Assembly: GCA_035532735.1 (NCBI GenBank)
Contig: DATKQM010000024.1
Span: forward strand, 6,235 to 70,234
DNA length: 64,000 nucleotides
DNA from: Chersky-840 sp035532735
GTDB lineage: Bacteria > Actinomycetota > Acidimicrobiia > Acidimicrobiales > UBA8190
Direction: 5' to 3'
Positions within the stretch are counted from its first letter, which is position 1. Every line of letters starts with the position of its first letter. This document shows, one piece after another, positions 1 to 9,436 of the stretch. Under the pieces are notes generated by a model, which was not told where the DNA came from, did not search any database, and saw only the letters and a list, made by a program, of their open reading frames with translations. A program made the translations under genes and the position numbers.

Positions 1-436
1 CGGTGGACCCCCCGCCGATGTCGACGACGAGCACTGGGCCGGGGCCGAGCGCCTCGTGGGGGACATGGGCGGTGGCGCCGGCGAAGGAGAGCGCACCCTC
101 TTCGAGCCCGGTCAGGATCTCGGGGGGGACGCCGGTGACATCGAGCGAGGCGGAGAGGAACTCCTCGGCGTTGGTGGCGTCTCGCGCCGCCGAGGTGGCC
201 ACCAGGCGGGCTCGGACCACACCGTGGCGGTCCATGACGGTCCGATAGTCCGTGAGGACCGACACCGTGCGCGCCACGGCCTCGGGGGACAGCCGGTGCG
301 TGGCGTCGACGCCCTCACCCAGGCGGGTGATCCGCATGAGCCGCTCGAGCACGGTCCCGTCGGTGCCGACGACGAGCAGCCTCGTCGAGTTCGTCCCGCA
401 GTCGAGCGCGGCGACGGGCCCGGCACGCTCATCCAT
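1..436 (-). CDS. ppx: Ppx/GppA phosphatase, N-terminal part (cut by left edge)
   Basis: Only the first ~145 residues are in the window; the gene runs off the left edge. Visible ASKHA-fold motifs are DCGTNSTR (residues ~12-19, phosphate-1 loop), ATSAARDA (~80) and DIGGGST at the edge (phosphate-2 loop). These mark an exopolyphosphatase / pppGpp phosphohydrolase, a cytosolic enzyme that removes phosphate from polyphosphate or pppGpp. The ATG at 436 overlaps the DUF501 stop by 8 nt, so the two are probably translationally coupled. It is the last visible gene of the eno-ftsB-DUF501-ppx string. The sequence does not separate Ppx from GppA activity. Confidence 0.93.
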   Translation of the reverse strand, partial: MDERAGPVAALDCGTNSTRLLVVGTDGTVLERLMRITRLGEGVDATHRLSPEAVARTVSVLTDYRTVMDRHGVVRARLVATSAARDATNAEEFLSASLDVTGVPPEILTGLEEGALSFAGATAHVPHEALGPGPVLVVDIGGGST

Positions 437-977
437 GGTCGTCCTCACCAGTCGGTGTGCTGGACACGAACTCTGCCACGTCGAGGTGAAGCTCCCCCAC
501 CGTCCAGCGACCCACCGGGTCGTCGCCGCCCGCCAGGAACCACGCCACATGGGCGTGGAGGCACTTGACCCCTTGGCGCGTACCGCCCACCCCGCCTGAC
601 GGACGGGGACCGGTGTGTCGGGCCGGGAGGCGACGATCCCGTGCCGCACCGTAGCGGGCATGGGCCGCGGCGAGGGTCTCGGGTTCGACGACCGCCTCGG
701 CCCGCCGGACACCGCCACCGGCCTCGAGCCTGCTCACCGCGTCGCGCACCTCCGCGTCGACGAGCCAGTACAGCGTGGGCATGGGCCGGCCGTCGTCGAG
801 AAACGGTGCGTTCTCGATGACAGCCGGAGTCCCGTCGAGGCGGCGCACGACGACGGTGAACTCCCCTGCCGGCGACCGACCGAGGAGACGGGCCACCGCC
901 TCCCGATCGGGCTCACCGAACGGGTGCGGAGGAGTGGTCAGTTCCAGAACTCCAGGGTCCGGACGACCCGACCCCAA
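429..977 (-). CDS. DUF501 family protein
   Basis: 182-residue soluble protein of the DUF501 family, whose function is unknown. Family signatures seen are FGEP near residue 20, a PFLDDGRPMPTLYWLV block (~58-72), and a C-terminal GVKCLHAHVAWFLAGGDDPVG block (~135-155) with conserved Cys and His. In actinobacteria this family sits between ftsB and ppx, as here. The start overlaps the end of ftsB by about 40 nt and the stop overlaps ppx by 8 nt; a slightly later start is possible. The Cys/His motif could bind a metal (inference). Confidence 0.85.
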   Translation of the reverse strand: MGSGRPDPGVLELTTPPHPFGEPDREAVARLLGRSPAGEFTVVVRRLDGTPAVIENAPFLDDGRPMPTLYWLVDAEVRDAVSRLEAGGGVRRAEAVVEPETLAAAHARYGAARDRRLPARHTGPRPSGGVGGTRQGVKCLHAHVAWFLAGGDDPVGRWTVGELHLDVAEFVSSTPTGEDDHG

Positions 978-1735
978 TAGCTGTGGGGCTCGGGCGGCGC
1001 GGGCCCGCTGCCGGCGACCGAACTGCCACCGTCTGAGCCGCCGCCCCCGGCAGGCGCGGAGCCCGACGCATGGGACGAGCTCGCCGCCGTGGCGGGAGCC
1101 ACCACCCCGATCAGCGCCTGGGACCGGGCCGATCCCGGCACGACGGGCGGCCCGTTGAGCGGAACCTGGCCCGATGCCGCCAGGGCGGAGCGCGACGGGC
1201 TCGAGGAGGGAAGGATGTCGTAGACCCGTTGGCCTTTGGCCACGAATCCGTAGTCCTGTCGGGCCAGGTTGCTGACCGTGGCGGGGTTGGAGAGGTCCTC
1301 GACCTGGCGGCCGAGGATCTCGTTCTCCGCCTCCACGGTGGTGAGTTCATGCGCGGTGCTCGACAGCGCGGAGCGTTGCGAGAGCAGTCCGCCGATGGGG
1401 AAGCTCGTGAGCAGGACGATGCACGCGAACACGATCGCCCCGATGAGCATGGTCCGGGCCCGTCGTCGCTCGAGCGACAGCGTGGCCCGACCGCCTCTCC
1501 ACCGGGCCACCAACGCCACCAGTGCCGCGGTCGATGACGAAACCGCTACGCGCGGGCGCGGCACATGGAGTTGGGGTCGCGGCACGTGGAGATGGGGTCG
1601 GGGGATGTGGAGATGGGGCCGGAGTACATGGAGATGGGACCTCGGCAACCGCGAGGTGGCCTGCACATGCCGACGGTGGCGGCGCGCTCGCTTGGCGGCG
1701 TGCTGGGGCTGACGTCTCACCCGGCTGAGCATCAC
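938..1735 (-). CDS. ftsB: FtsB/DivIC-type septum formation initiator
   Basis: 265-residue bitopic membrane protein. A basic, repeat-rich cytoplasmic N-terminus (1-93) is followed by one membrane helix (~96-112), a short coiled coil (~115-150) and the family motif ARQDYGFVAKGQRVYDI (~158-174). The tail is low-complexity Ser/Gly/Pro. FtsB/DivIC proteins bridge FtsL and FtsQ in the divisome. Here the N-terminus is much longer than in the ~100-residue E. coli protein and contains heptad copies of PRPxLH(V/I). The ATG at 1735 overlaps the eno stop (ATGA). A start near residue 95 would remove the repeats, but the ATGA junction favours the long form. Confidence 0.85.
   Translation of the reverse strand: MMLSRVRRQPQHAAKRARRHRRHVQATSRLPRSHLHVLRPHLHIPRPHLHVPRPQLHVPRPRVAVSSSTAALVALVARWRGGRATLSLERRRARTMLIGAIVFACIVLLTSFPIGGLLSQRSALSSTAHELTTVEAENEILGRQVEDLSNPATVSNLARQDYGFVAKGQRVYDILPSSSPSRSALAASGQVPLNGPPVVPGSARSQALIGVVAPATAASSSHASGSAPAGGGGSDGGSSVAGSGPAPPEPHSYWGRVVRTLEFWN
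1559..1642 (-). repeat. 21-bp in-frame tandem repeat in ftsB
   Basis: About four copies of a 21-bp unit lie end to end (1559-1579, 1580-1600, 1601-1621, 1622-1642) with a few mismatches; the shared core is catggagatgggg. On the minus strand each copy encodes one heptad of PRPxLH(V/I) in the cytoplasmic tail of FtsB. Because the period is a multiple of three, copy-number change would keep the frame. Confidence 0.88.
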
Positions 1736-3033
1736 TGGGCGGAGCCGCTCCTTCGCGACCCGATCGACAACGCACCGCCGCCCAGGTACGCGGCGGACTC
1801 GCCGAGCTCCTCTTCGATGCGGAGCAACTGGTTGTACTTGGCCACCCGGTCCGATCGGGCCGGCGCGCCGGTCTTGATCTGTCCGCAGTTGGTGGCCACG
1901 GCGAGATCGGCGATGGTGGTGTCCTCGGTCTCACCCGAACGATGCGACATCACGCACGCGTAGGACGACCGGGTCGCCAGAGCCATGGTGTCGAGCGTCT
2001 CGCTCAGCGTGCCGATCTGATTGACCTTGATGAGGATGGCGTTCGCCGCGGCCTGTTCGATGCCGAGCTCGAGCCGCTCCTGGTTGGTGACGAAGATGTC
2101 GTCCCCGACCAGCTGCACCCGGTCCCCGAGCGCCGCGGTCAGCGCCACCCATCCGTCCCAGTCGTCCTCCGCCATGCCGTCTTCGATCGAGACGATGGGG
2201 TAGCGGTCACACAATTCCACCCAGTAGGCCACCATCTCGTCGGACGACAGCCGCCGACCCTCACCCGACAATTGGTAGGCCCCGTCCTTGAAGAACTCAC
2301 TGGTGGCGGGATCGAGCGCGATGGCCACCTCGTCGCCGGGCACACGACCGGCCTCTTCGATGGCCTCCATCAAGATGGCCACGGCCTCGGCGTTCGACGG
2401 GAGGTTCGGTGCGAAGCCCCCTTCGTCTCCCACCGACGTCGACAGGCCACGCGCCTTGAGCACCTGGGCGAGGCAGTGGTAGGTCTCGACCCCCCAGCGC
2501 AGGCCCTCGGAGTACGAGGCGGCTCCGACGGGCATGATCATGAACTCCTGGAAGTCGATGGAGTTGTCGGCATGGGCGCCACCGTTGAGGACGTTCATCA
2601 TGGGCACCGGCAAGACGTGGGCATTGGCTCCGCCGACATACCGGAACAGGGGCAGCTCGGCGTCGACCGCCGCGGCCCGGGCCACGGCCAACGACACCCC
2701 CAACACGGCGTTGGCCCCCAGTCGGCCCTTCGAGGGCGTCCCGTCGAGGTCGATGAGGGCCATGTCGATCCCACGTTGGTCGTAGGGGTCGAAGGCGCCG
2801 AGCACCTCGGCGATCTCGCCGTTGACGTGCTCCACCGCGCCGAGTACGCCCTTGCCGCCGTAGCGCTCCCCTCCGTCGCGCCATTCGGTCGCCTCGTGGA
2901 CGCCCGTGGAGGCACCCGAGGGCACGATGGCGCGGCCGCCCGCGCCGGAGTCGAGGACGACCTCGACCTCGACGGTGGGGTTGCCGCGGGAGTCGAGGAC
3001 TTCCCGGGCCGCGATCCTTTCAATGGCAGTCAT
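1732..3033 (-). CDS. eno: Enolase
   Basis: 433 residues, normal length. Interconverts 2-phosphoglycerate and phosphoenolpyruvate in glycolysis in the cytosol. Catalytic features are visible: GDEGGFAPN (202-210) holding the general acid Glu, metal ligands Asp241, Glu284 (SIEDG) and Asp311 (GDD), the catalytic Lys336 in ILIKVNQIG, and SHRSGETED (363-371). The start MTAIERIAAREVLDSRGNP fits the family. It opens the eno-ftsB-DUF501-ppx overlap chain. About 156 nt separate it from mazG, so a promoter may lie there, but no clear one was recognised. Confidence 0.98.
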   Translation of the reverse strand: MTAIERIAAREVLDSRGNPTVEVEVVLDSGAGGRAIVPSGASTGVHEATEWRDGGERYGGKGVLGAVEHVNGEIAEVLGAFDPYDQRGIDMALIDLDGTPSKGRLGANAVLGVSLAVARAAAVDAELPLFRYVGGANAHVLPVPMMNVLNGGAHADNSIDFQEFMIMPVGAASYSEGLRWGVETYHCLAQVLKARGLSTSVGDEGGFAPNLPSNAEAVAILMEAIEEAGRVPGDEVAIALDPATSEFFKDGAYQLSGEGRRLSSDEMVAYWVELCDRYPIVSIEDGMAEDDWDGWVALTAALGDRVQLVGDDIFVTNQERLELGIEQAAANAILIKVNQIGTLSETLDTMALATRSSYACVMSHRSGETEDTTIADLAVATNCGQIKTGAPARSDRVAKYNQLLRIEEELGESAAYLGGGALSIGSRRSGSAQ

Positions 3034-3189
3034 TGCTCGCTGTTGTCCCTGTTGTAAGTGTTGTAGAAGTTACTCGCTGGGCACGAGCCGGCGGCGGAGG
3101 CGGCGAGAACAGAGACACCCCGGCGAGCCCTGATTCCACACCGGTTTTTCGGCCTCCACCCCCACCCACCAGGGCAGGTGCACCGGTTC

Positions 3190-4680
3190 TCAGCCCGCCG
3201 GCTCTCCCTGGGGCCCAATCCCGGTGTCGGTCTCGGTGTCCTCGATGCGGCGGCGGAACCCTCCCGCGTAGCTCCGGAGGGCGGTCTCGGGATCGACCCC
3301 CAACCGGCGGGCCGCGTCCGACAAGGCGAAGAGCAGCTCCCCCAGCGCCTCGGATGTCTGCGCCTGGGCCTCGAGGGTCTCCCCCGACGCCTCGGCGCTG
3401 ACCTCGAGGGTCTCGAGTCCCCCTTCGAGCTGGCGGCGTCGATCGGCGAGGGTCCCCATGTCGATCCCGAGTGATTCGGCCTTGCGCTGGAGCTTGGCCA
3501 CGAGGGCCAGGGCAGGAAGGGCCCGGGGGATGCCGTCGGTGACACTGGCCCGGCCCTTCTCGGCCTTCTTCAACACCTCCCAGCGCGCCGCGACGTCCTC
3601 GGGGGTCGTCGCCGCGGCATCACCGAAGACATGGGGATGGCGGCTCACCAACTTGTCGTGCAGGGTCCGGGCCACATCGGCCAGGGTGAAGTGGCCCTCC
3701 TCGGTCGCCAGCTGCGCGTGGAAGTAGACCTGGAAGAGAAGGTCGCCGAGCTCTTCCTCGAGGTGGTCGAGGTCTTCCGGCGCCACATCGGGCTCGGTGG
3801 CGGCGACCACCTCGATGGCGTCGAGGGCCTCGTAGGCCTCTTCGAGGAGATGACGGGCCAGGGACCCGTGGGTCTGGCGTTGGTCCCAGGGGCATTGGGC
3901 CCGCAACGTCCGGACCAGCTCCTCCAACGCCATGAGCTCGCCCGCCACCGGAGGTGCGAGGCGGGCCACCCACAAGGCGGTGAGGTGGTCGGCCTCGAGG
4001 GTGCGGTCGATCTCGGCCCACGACACCTCGACGACCCGCTCGTCGGGGAGCCCGAGATGATGGAGCAACACGGCCCGGCGCGCCGGGTCCTCACCCGAGG
4101 CGTCGTCGGCGGCCAGCTTGATCGCTCCGAGGACAGCCCGGCTGTGGCACTGGGCCACCAGGAGAGGGCCTCGCTCCCCCGCCGCGGCGGTGGCGAAGTC
4201 CGTCCCGTCGACGAGGCGGACCCCGACGTCGACGGGATCCACACCCAGCCGGTCCCAGGCCAGGTCGAGAAACGAGGGCGCGGGGACGACGTCGACCGAC
4301 ACCCGGGGATCGGCCCGCAACAGCACGACAGCGCGCTCGGCCACGAGCGGCGAGCCGGGAACGGCATAGGCGACGTACCCCGGCGGGGCGACACCTTGGG
4401 CGCGTGCCACGATCGTCTCCACGATCGCCGCGTAGACGTCGTCGAAGGTCTCCGCGGCGTCATAGAGACGGTCGAGGGACTCGACGGGCCCCGACGCGAC
4501 GCCGTCGACGACCGCGGCGGAAGGATGGCGCGCCGTGCGCACGAAGCACCAACTGGCGCCGCCCAACACGTCGAGCGTGGCCGCCGGGACCAGGTCGGCA
4601 CCGGCGGGGCCGAGGCCGACCACCGTCACTCGGGGACGACCGGCTGTCCGGGGCGCGGACATGCCCGGGGACAGTGTCAT
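3190..4680 (-). CDS. mazG: MazG NTP pyrophosphohydrolase with N-terminal methylase-like domain
   Basis: About 496 residues from the ATG at 4680. The N-terminal ~200 residues are a tetrapyrrole (corrin/porphyrin) methylase-type domain starting RVTVVGLGPAGADLV, as in YabN-type fusions. The C-terminal half is MazG proper: CPWDQRQTHGSL, LLEEAYE and EELGDLLFQV supply the acidic Mg-binding helices, and SRHPHVFGD is conserved. MazG hydrolyses (d)NTPs, including aberrant ones, to NMP and PPi. An upstream ATG at 4752 would overlap the preceding lipoprotein gene by 59 nt, so 4680 (13 nt after that stop) or 4662 is preferred. The substrate of the methylase-like domain is unknown. Confidence 0.92.
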   Translation of the reverse strand: MTLSPGMSAPRTAGRPRVTVVGLGPAGADLVPAATLDVLGGASWCFVRTARHPSAAVVDGVASGPVESLDRLYDAAETFDDVYAAIVETIVARAQGVAPPGYVAYAVPGSPLVAERAVVLLRADPRVSVDVVPAPSFLDLAWDRLGVDPVDVGVRLVDGTDFATAAAGERGPLLVAQCHSRAVLGAIKLAADDASGEDPARRAVLLHHLGLPDERVVEVSWAEIDRTLEADHLTALWVARLAPPVAGELMALEELVRTLRAQCPWDQRQTHGSLARHLLEEAYEALDAIEVVAATEPDVAPEDLDHLEEELGDLLFQVYFHAQLATEEGHFTLADVARTLHDKLVSRHPHVFGDAAATTPEDVAARWEVLKKAEKGRASVTDGIPRALPALALVAKLQRKAESLGIDMGTLADRRRQLEGGLETLEVSAEASGETLEAQAQTSEALGELLFALSDAARRLGVDPETALRSYAGGFRRRIEDTETDTGIGPQGEPAG

Positions 4681-4693
4681 CCGGCGGACTGGG

Positions 4694-5830
4694 TCAACCG
4701 GCGGACTGGCCGCCCGAGCCGAGAATGGACGAGCCCGACGTCGACCCGTCATGGGAGGGGTTCAAGACGAAGGCCGGTTTGGGCGGTGTGGGGGCCGCCA
4801 CCCCGCGGTTGGGGTTCCAGGTCCCGTAGCGGGGGTCGAGCTCGACGCTGGCGCTACGCACCACGTGGCCGAGCGCGGTGCTGAAGGCAGGACCACCCTT
4901 GGCCAGGATCTCCTGGCGCAACCCCGCCTCGGTGTTGGCGAAGGACACGAGCTGATGGGCACGCACCGAGATCACGATCCAGATCGTCTGGCTGACCCCG
5001 GTGGTCTGGTTGGGCACCGAGATCCCCTGGGGCGGAGCCAACTGTCCGTCGGCCAGTCCTTCGACGGCCGTCGCCGTGGTCTGTCCGAGCTGTGAGACCA
5101 CGTCGGAAGGAAAGACACACGGGCCCGCCCCGCCCGGGGGGGTGTTGGCGTCGACCCCCACACCTTTCGACGCGTCGGCGAACGTCGTCCCCGCCGCGAT
5201 CCGGTCGTGGATGGTCTGCGCCGAGGCCTGGTCCGAGGCGATGATGAAGTTCAGACAGAGCTGGGTGACCTCGGCCCGATGGGTGTTGTAGTAGCCGTGG
5301 ACCGCGGTCGGACTGACGTCGATGTGGCCTACCACCTCCTCGAGCTTCTCCTGGGCGGCCAGGGCTCGGACCTGGCTGTCGACGAACGCCTTGGGCAGCC
5401 GGTTCACGAGATCGGCGCCGGTGAGGTTGCACGGCGAGGTGACCTGGGTCGACGCCGCCTCGACCTGGGAGATGTAGTCCTTCCGGGCCGCAGCCAGGTC
5501 CGACGTGGTCACGGCGGCGTGGCGCTTGGCCAGGGCGCTCTCTTCGAGGGTCTGGGCCACGAGCCCGTTCAGCGCGAAGGCGGCGAACCGGGTGGACACC
5601 GTGGACTGGCCCGATCCCGCCACCGTCGGCAGCGTGCCCCCACTCTGGGCCTCTTCGATGGACAAGGCGCACTGGGCCACGGTGCTGCCCGAGATCACCG
5701 AGAGCTGGCCCTGGAACTCCGACTGGGAGATGGTGAGACCGTTCACCGTGGCCGCATCGGGCGACAGGTCACAGCCTGCAGCCGCAGTGCACAGCGCGCC
5801 CACGACGACCAATGCCAGGAGGCGCTTCAC
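4694..5830 (-). CDS. SurA-like/PpiC-type lipoprotein
   Basis: 378 residues. A lipoprotein signal peptide with lipobox AAAGC puts Cys at about residue 20, so the mature protein is anchored outside the membrane. The sequence after it (AATVNGLTISQSEF) is typical of SurA_N domains, and a divergent parvulin-like region with an HGYYNTHRAEV segment follows near residue 185. The tail is Gly/Ser/Pro rich. Such proteins act as extracytoplasmic folding chaperones; isomerase activity is uncertain because the parvulin core is poorly conserved. It sits between mfd (12 nt) and mazG (13 nt) on the same strand, so co-transcription is likely. Confidence 0.8.
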   Translation of the reverse strand: MKRLLALVVVGALCTAAAGCDLSPDAATVNGLTISQSEFQGQLSVISGSTVAQCALSIEEAQSGGTLPTVAGSGQSTVSTRFAAFALNGLVAQTLEESALAKRHAAVTTSDLAAARKDYISQVEAASTQVTSPCNLTGADLVNRLPKAFVDSQVRALAAQEKLEEVVGHIDVSPTAVHGYYNTHRAEVTQLCLNFIIASDQASAQTIHDRIAAGTTFADASKGVGVDANTPPGGAGPCVFPSDVVSQLGQTTATAVEGLADGQLAPPQGISVPNQTTGVSQTIWIVISVRAHQLVSFANTEAGLRQEILAKGGPAFSTALGHVVRSASVELDPRYGTWNPNRGVAAPTPPKPAFVLNPSHDGSTSGSSILGSGGQSAG

Positions 5831-5842
5831 GGAACGGGCACT

Positions 5843-8800
5843 CTACCGGCGCGCCCCCGCACCAGACGATTCGGCGCCGCCGAGCACCCCCGCGGCGGGG
5901 ACGAGCTCGGCCAACAGCGCGGTGAGGGCTTCGACCGGTGCCTCCTCGGGATGCAGGGGGACCACCACCAGGTGCGTCTCTTCTTTGACCAGGGACTCGG
6001 GGCGCAACCGGCGCAGCCGGACACGCGCCGAGGCGGGCAGCTCGAGGGGGGCGATCCGGGCCACGAAGCCGCGCCGACCGGGCCGCCCCGTTCCCTGGCC
6101 GGCACGGGCCGGGGTGGCCGAGACCTCGCGGACCCCGGTCCGGAGACACTCCACACGGAGCCGGGCCACAGCCAGGAGCCCCTCGGCGGGCGCGGGGAGC
6201 GGGCCGAAGCGATCGAGCCACTCGGCGCGGATGTCGTCGACCTCGGACTCGGCACTCACCGAGGCCAGGCGCCGGTAGGCCTCGAGGCGGAGGTCCTCGC
6301 GCGAGACGTAGTCCGAGGGCAGATGGGCGTCAGAAGGAACGTCGATCTTGACCTCGACGGCGGGCCGCAGTGGCTCGCCTTTCATCTCGGCCACGGCCTC
6401 GGCCACGAGTTGGACATAGAGGTCGTATCCCACCGCGGCGATGTGGCCCGACTGGTCCTGGCCGAGCAGGTTGCCCGCCCCTCTGATCTCGAGGTCGCGC
6501 ATGGCGATCTTGAACCCCGCCCCGAGCTCGGTCTGCTCGCCGATGGTCCGCAACCGCTCGTAGGCGGCTTCGGACAGGACCTTGTCGGCGGGATGGAAGA
6601 GATAGGCATAGGCGCGCTGACCCGAACGGCCCACCCGGCCCCGGAGCTGATGGAGCTGGCCCAGTCCGAGCCGGTCGGCCCGATCGACGACGAGGGTGTT
6701 CACGGTGGGCATGTCGATGCCCGACTCGATGATGGTGGTGCACACCAAGACGTCGAACCGCTTCTCCCAGAAGTCGAGCACGACCTGCTCCAGTGTGCCT
6801 TCGTCCATCTGCCCGTGGGCCACGGCAATGCGGGCCTCGGGGACCAGGACCCGCAGACGCGCCGCCACGGCTTCGATGTTCTGGACCCAGTTGTGGACGA
6901 AGAAGGCCTGGCCTTCACGCAACAGCTCCCGGCGCAGTGCTTCGACCACAGCAGCCTCTTCGAACTCCCCCACATAGGTGAGGATCGGTTGGCGCGCCGC
7001 GGGCGGTGTGTTGATGAGCGAGAGGTCGCGAATGCCTGTCAATGCCATTTCGAGGGTACGGGGGATGGGGTTGGCCGTGAGGGTGAGCACGTCGACACCC
7101 GCCGCCATCTGTTTCATGGTCTCTTTGTGGCTGACGCCGAACCGTTGCTCCTCGTCCACCACGAGGAGGCCGAGGTCCTTGAACTTGACGTCGCCGGCCA
7201 ACATCCGGTGCGTCCCCACCACCACGTCCACCGCCCCCGAGGCAAGGCCCGCCACGACGTCGCGCGCCTGGGCCGGGGTGAGAAAGCGCGACAGCATCTC
7301 GACGCTGACGGGGTACCCCGCGTAGCGCTCGGCGAAGGTCTGGGCGTGTTGCTGGGCCAGCAGCGTCGTGGGGACGAGGACGGCGGCTTGCTTGCCGTCC
7401 TGGACGGCCTTGAACACGGCCCGGACCGCCACTTCGGTCTTGCCGAACCCGACGTCGCCACAGACCAACCGGTCCATGGGAATGTCGGACTCCATGTCGC
7501 TCTTCACCTCCTCGACGGCGCGCAGCTGGTCGACGGTCTCGGTGAAGGAGAAGGAGTCCTCGAGCTCACGCTGCCAGGGCGTGTCGGGCGCGAAGGCATA
7601 CCCCTTCATGTGCAGCCGCAAGCGGTAGAGCTCGACGAGCTCCTGGGCGATCTCGTGCACCGCGGCCCGGGCCTTGGCCCGCGTCCGCTGCCACTCCGAC
7701 CCCCCCAGCCGATTCAGCGTGGGTGACTCGCCCCCGCTGTAGGGGGTGAGGACCTCGATCTGGTCCGAAGGCAGATAGAGCTTGTCGGCGCCCCGGTACT
7801 CGAGCAAGAGGTAGTCCCGTGACGCCCCGTTGACCGTCCGGGTCACCATCCCGGTGTACCGGGCCACGCCGTGCTGGCGATGGACGACGTAGTCGCCCGG
7901 TGCGAGGTCGTCGAAGAACCCGTCGGTGGGCCGGGCCCGGGCCCGGGCCGGGCGATGGGCACGACGGCGGCCGGTGAAGTCGGCCTCGGCCAGGATCGCC
8001 ACCTTGGCCGAGGGCACCACCACGCCCCGCTCGAGCGGGGCCACCACGATCCGAAGACCGGGGCGCGACAAGTCGGGCCCCGGTCCGGTGTCGCCGTCGG
8101 CGGCGGCGGCGTCGAACGCGACGACAGGGACGACCATGCCCTCCTCGGCCAGGACATTGGCCAACCGCGACGCCGACCCCGCACCCTCGGCGCACACCGT
8201 CACCGAGTAGCCGCTCGACATCAGCTCCGACAACCGGGCCGCCAGCAAGGCCCGGTCGCCGTGGACGGGCTCGATGCGGCGCGCCACGACGGCGGGGGTC
8301 GACGGTGACTCGGCCACCGGCACCATCGACAGCACGGGAGCCACCGAGCGCCCGAGGAGACGCTCGAAGGCGACGTTCAACCGGGGGAACCGCTCCGACG
8401 GATCGTCGTCCTCACCGTCACCCCCGGTCCGGTCACCGACGCCGGCACTCTCGACGACGCCCCACGTCACGGCGAGGGCTCCCGCCAGGGCCGCCTCCTC
8501 GTCGTTGAGCTCGACGGCCCGATCACGGATCCGGCGGGGATCGACGAGCACGATCCGCCCACCGGCGCCCACCAGGTCGGGCAGGACGCGCTCTTCGTCG
8601 ACGAGCCAGGGCAACCACGACTCCATCCCGTCGAAGACCTGTCCCTCGGCGAGCCGCTCCCACTGCGACCGTCCCCACGGCTCGCGGCCCACGAGCGCGG
8701 CGGCGCGCGCCCGGACGGCATCGGTGGGAAGGACCTCGCGACACCCGAAGAGCTCGATGGTCTCGAGATCGGTCACCGACCGTTGGTCGCCGGGATCGAA

Positions 8801-9412
8801 CTCGGTCAGCCGATCCACTTCGTCGCCCCAGAGGTCGATCCGCACCGGCAAGTCCGCCGTCGAGGGGTAGACGTCGACGATCCCGCCTCGCACGGCGAGC
8901 TCGCCCCGGTGCTCGACCTGGTACTCGCGTCTGTAGCCGAGTCCCACGAGCCGGCCCACGAGCTCCTTCTGGTCGAGACGGTCCCGGCGCGACACGACCA
9001 CGGGGACCGCCGCCTCTTCGACCGGGCCCAACCGCTGCAACAGGGCCCGGACCGGGGCGACGACGACGTCGGGCGCCCTCGAGGGGTCGCGCAACCGCCA
9101 CAGGAGCCGCAGCCGTCTCCCCATCGTCGACAACTCGGGGCTGACCCGTTCGAAGGGAAGCGTGTCCCACGCCGGGAAGAGCTCGACGACGTCGTTCCCG
9201 AGAAACGCCCCGATGTCATGACTGAGACGTTCCGCGTCGCCGACGGTCGGTGTCACGACCAGCAGGGGTCGTCGTTCGCCGAGCCGACCCATGCCCGCCA
9301 CCACATAGGCCACCGCCGCGTCTGGCACCGCCAGCGCGCTCGCACCGGCCGCCATGGCGTCGACCATGGCGGGCTCGTTGCGCAGAAGAGAGGGAAGCGA
9401 GCGGAGGCTCAC
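5843..9412 (-). CDS. mfd: Transcription-repair coupling factor Mfd
   Basis: 1189 residues, full length. An N-terminal UvrB-homology region (~1-400) is followed by the RNA-polymerase-interacting domain (DYVVHRQHGVARY near 505), RecG-like translocase motifs (Walker A GDVGFGKTE near 650, GTHRMLAGDV and VVDEEQRFG near 740-755, ESGIDMPTVNTL and HQLRGRVGRSGQRAYAY further on) and the C-terminal TRCF domain that contacts UvrA. Mfd strips stalled RNA polymerase from damaged DNA and recruits UvrABC. The order pth-mfd is widely conserved. No truncation or frameshift was seen. Confidence 0.98.
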   Translation of the reverse strand: MSLRSLPSLLRNEPAMVDAMAAGASALAVPDAAVAYVVAGMGRLGERRPLLVVTPTVGDAERLSHDIGAFLGNDVVELFPAWDTLPFERVSPELSTMGRRLRLLWRLRDPSRAPDVVVAPVRALLQRLGPVEEAAVPVVVSRRDRLDQKELVGRLVGLGYRREYQVEHRGELAVRGGIVDVYPSTADLPVRIDLWGDEVDRLTEFDPGDQRSVTDLETIELFGCREVLPTDAVRARAAALVGREPWGRSQWERLAEGQVFDGMESWLPWLVDEERVLPDLVGAGGRIVLVDPRRIRDRAVELNDEEAALAGALAVTWGVVESAGVGDRTGGDGEDDDPSERFPRLNVAFERLLGRSVAPVLSMVPVAESPSTPAVVARRIEPVHGDRALLAARLSELMSSGYSVTVCAEGAGSASRLANVLAEEGMVVPVVAFDAAAADGDTGPGPDLSRPGLRIVVAPLERGVVVPSAKVAILAEADFTGRRRAHRPARARARPTDGFFDDLAPGDYVVHRQHGVARYTGMVTRTVNGASRDYLLLEYRGADKLYLPSDQIEVLTPYSGGESPTLNRLGGSEWQRTRAKARAAVHEIAQELVELYRLRLHMKGYAFAPDTPWQRELEDSFSFTETVDQLRAVEEVKSDMESDIPMDRLVCGDVGFGKTEVAVRAVFKAVQDGKQAAVLVPTTLLAQQHAQTFAERYAGYPVSVEMLSRFLTPAQARDVVAGLASGAVDVVVGTHRMLAGDVKFKDLGLLVVDEEQRFGVSHKETMKQMAAGVDVLTLTANPIPRTLEMALTGIRDLSLINTPPAARQPILTYVGEFEEAAVVEALRRELLREGQAFFVHNWVQNIEAVAARLRVLVPEARIAVAHGQMDEGTLEQVVLDFWEKRFDVLVCTTIIESGIDMPTVNTLVVDRADRLGLGQLHQLRGRVGRSGQRAYAYLFHPADKVLSEAAYERLRTIGEQTELGAGFKIAMRDLEIRGAGNLLGQDQSGHIAAVGYDLYVQLVAEAVAEMKGEPLRPAVEVKIDVPSDAHLPSDYVSREDLRLEAYRRLASVSAESEVDDIRAEWLDRFGPLPAPAEGLLAVARLRVECLRTGVREVSATPARAGQGTGRPGRRGFVARIAPLELPASARVRLRRLRPESLVKEETHLVVVPLHPEEAPVEALTALLAELVPAAGVLGGAESSGAGARR

Positions 9413-9436
9413 CCCTGCAGGCTATCGACGGCGCAC

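Noticed and set aside
252..599. Plus-strand open frames across the ppx/DUF501 region
   Set aside because: They are shadows of the minus-strand genes; the recognisable motifs are only in the minus frames.
5207..7726. 839-residue plus-strand open frame opposite mfd
   Set aside because: Long antisense frames are common in high-GC DNA. Mfd motifs on the minus strand are continuous and clear; the plus frame has no domain-like pattern.
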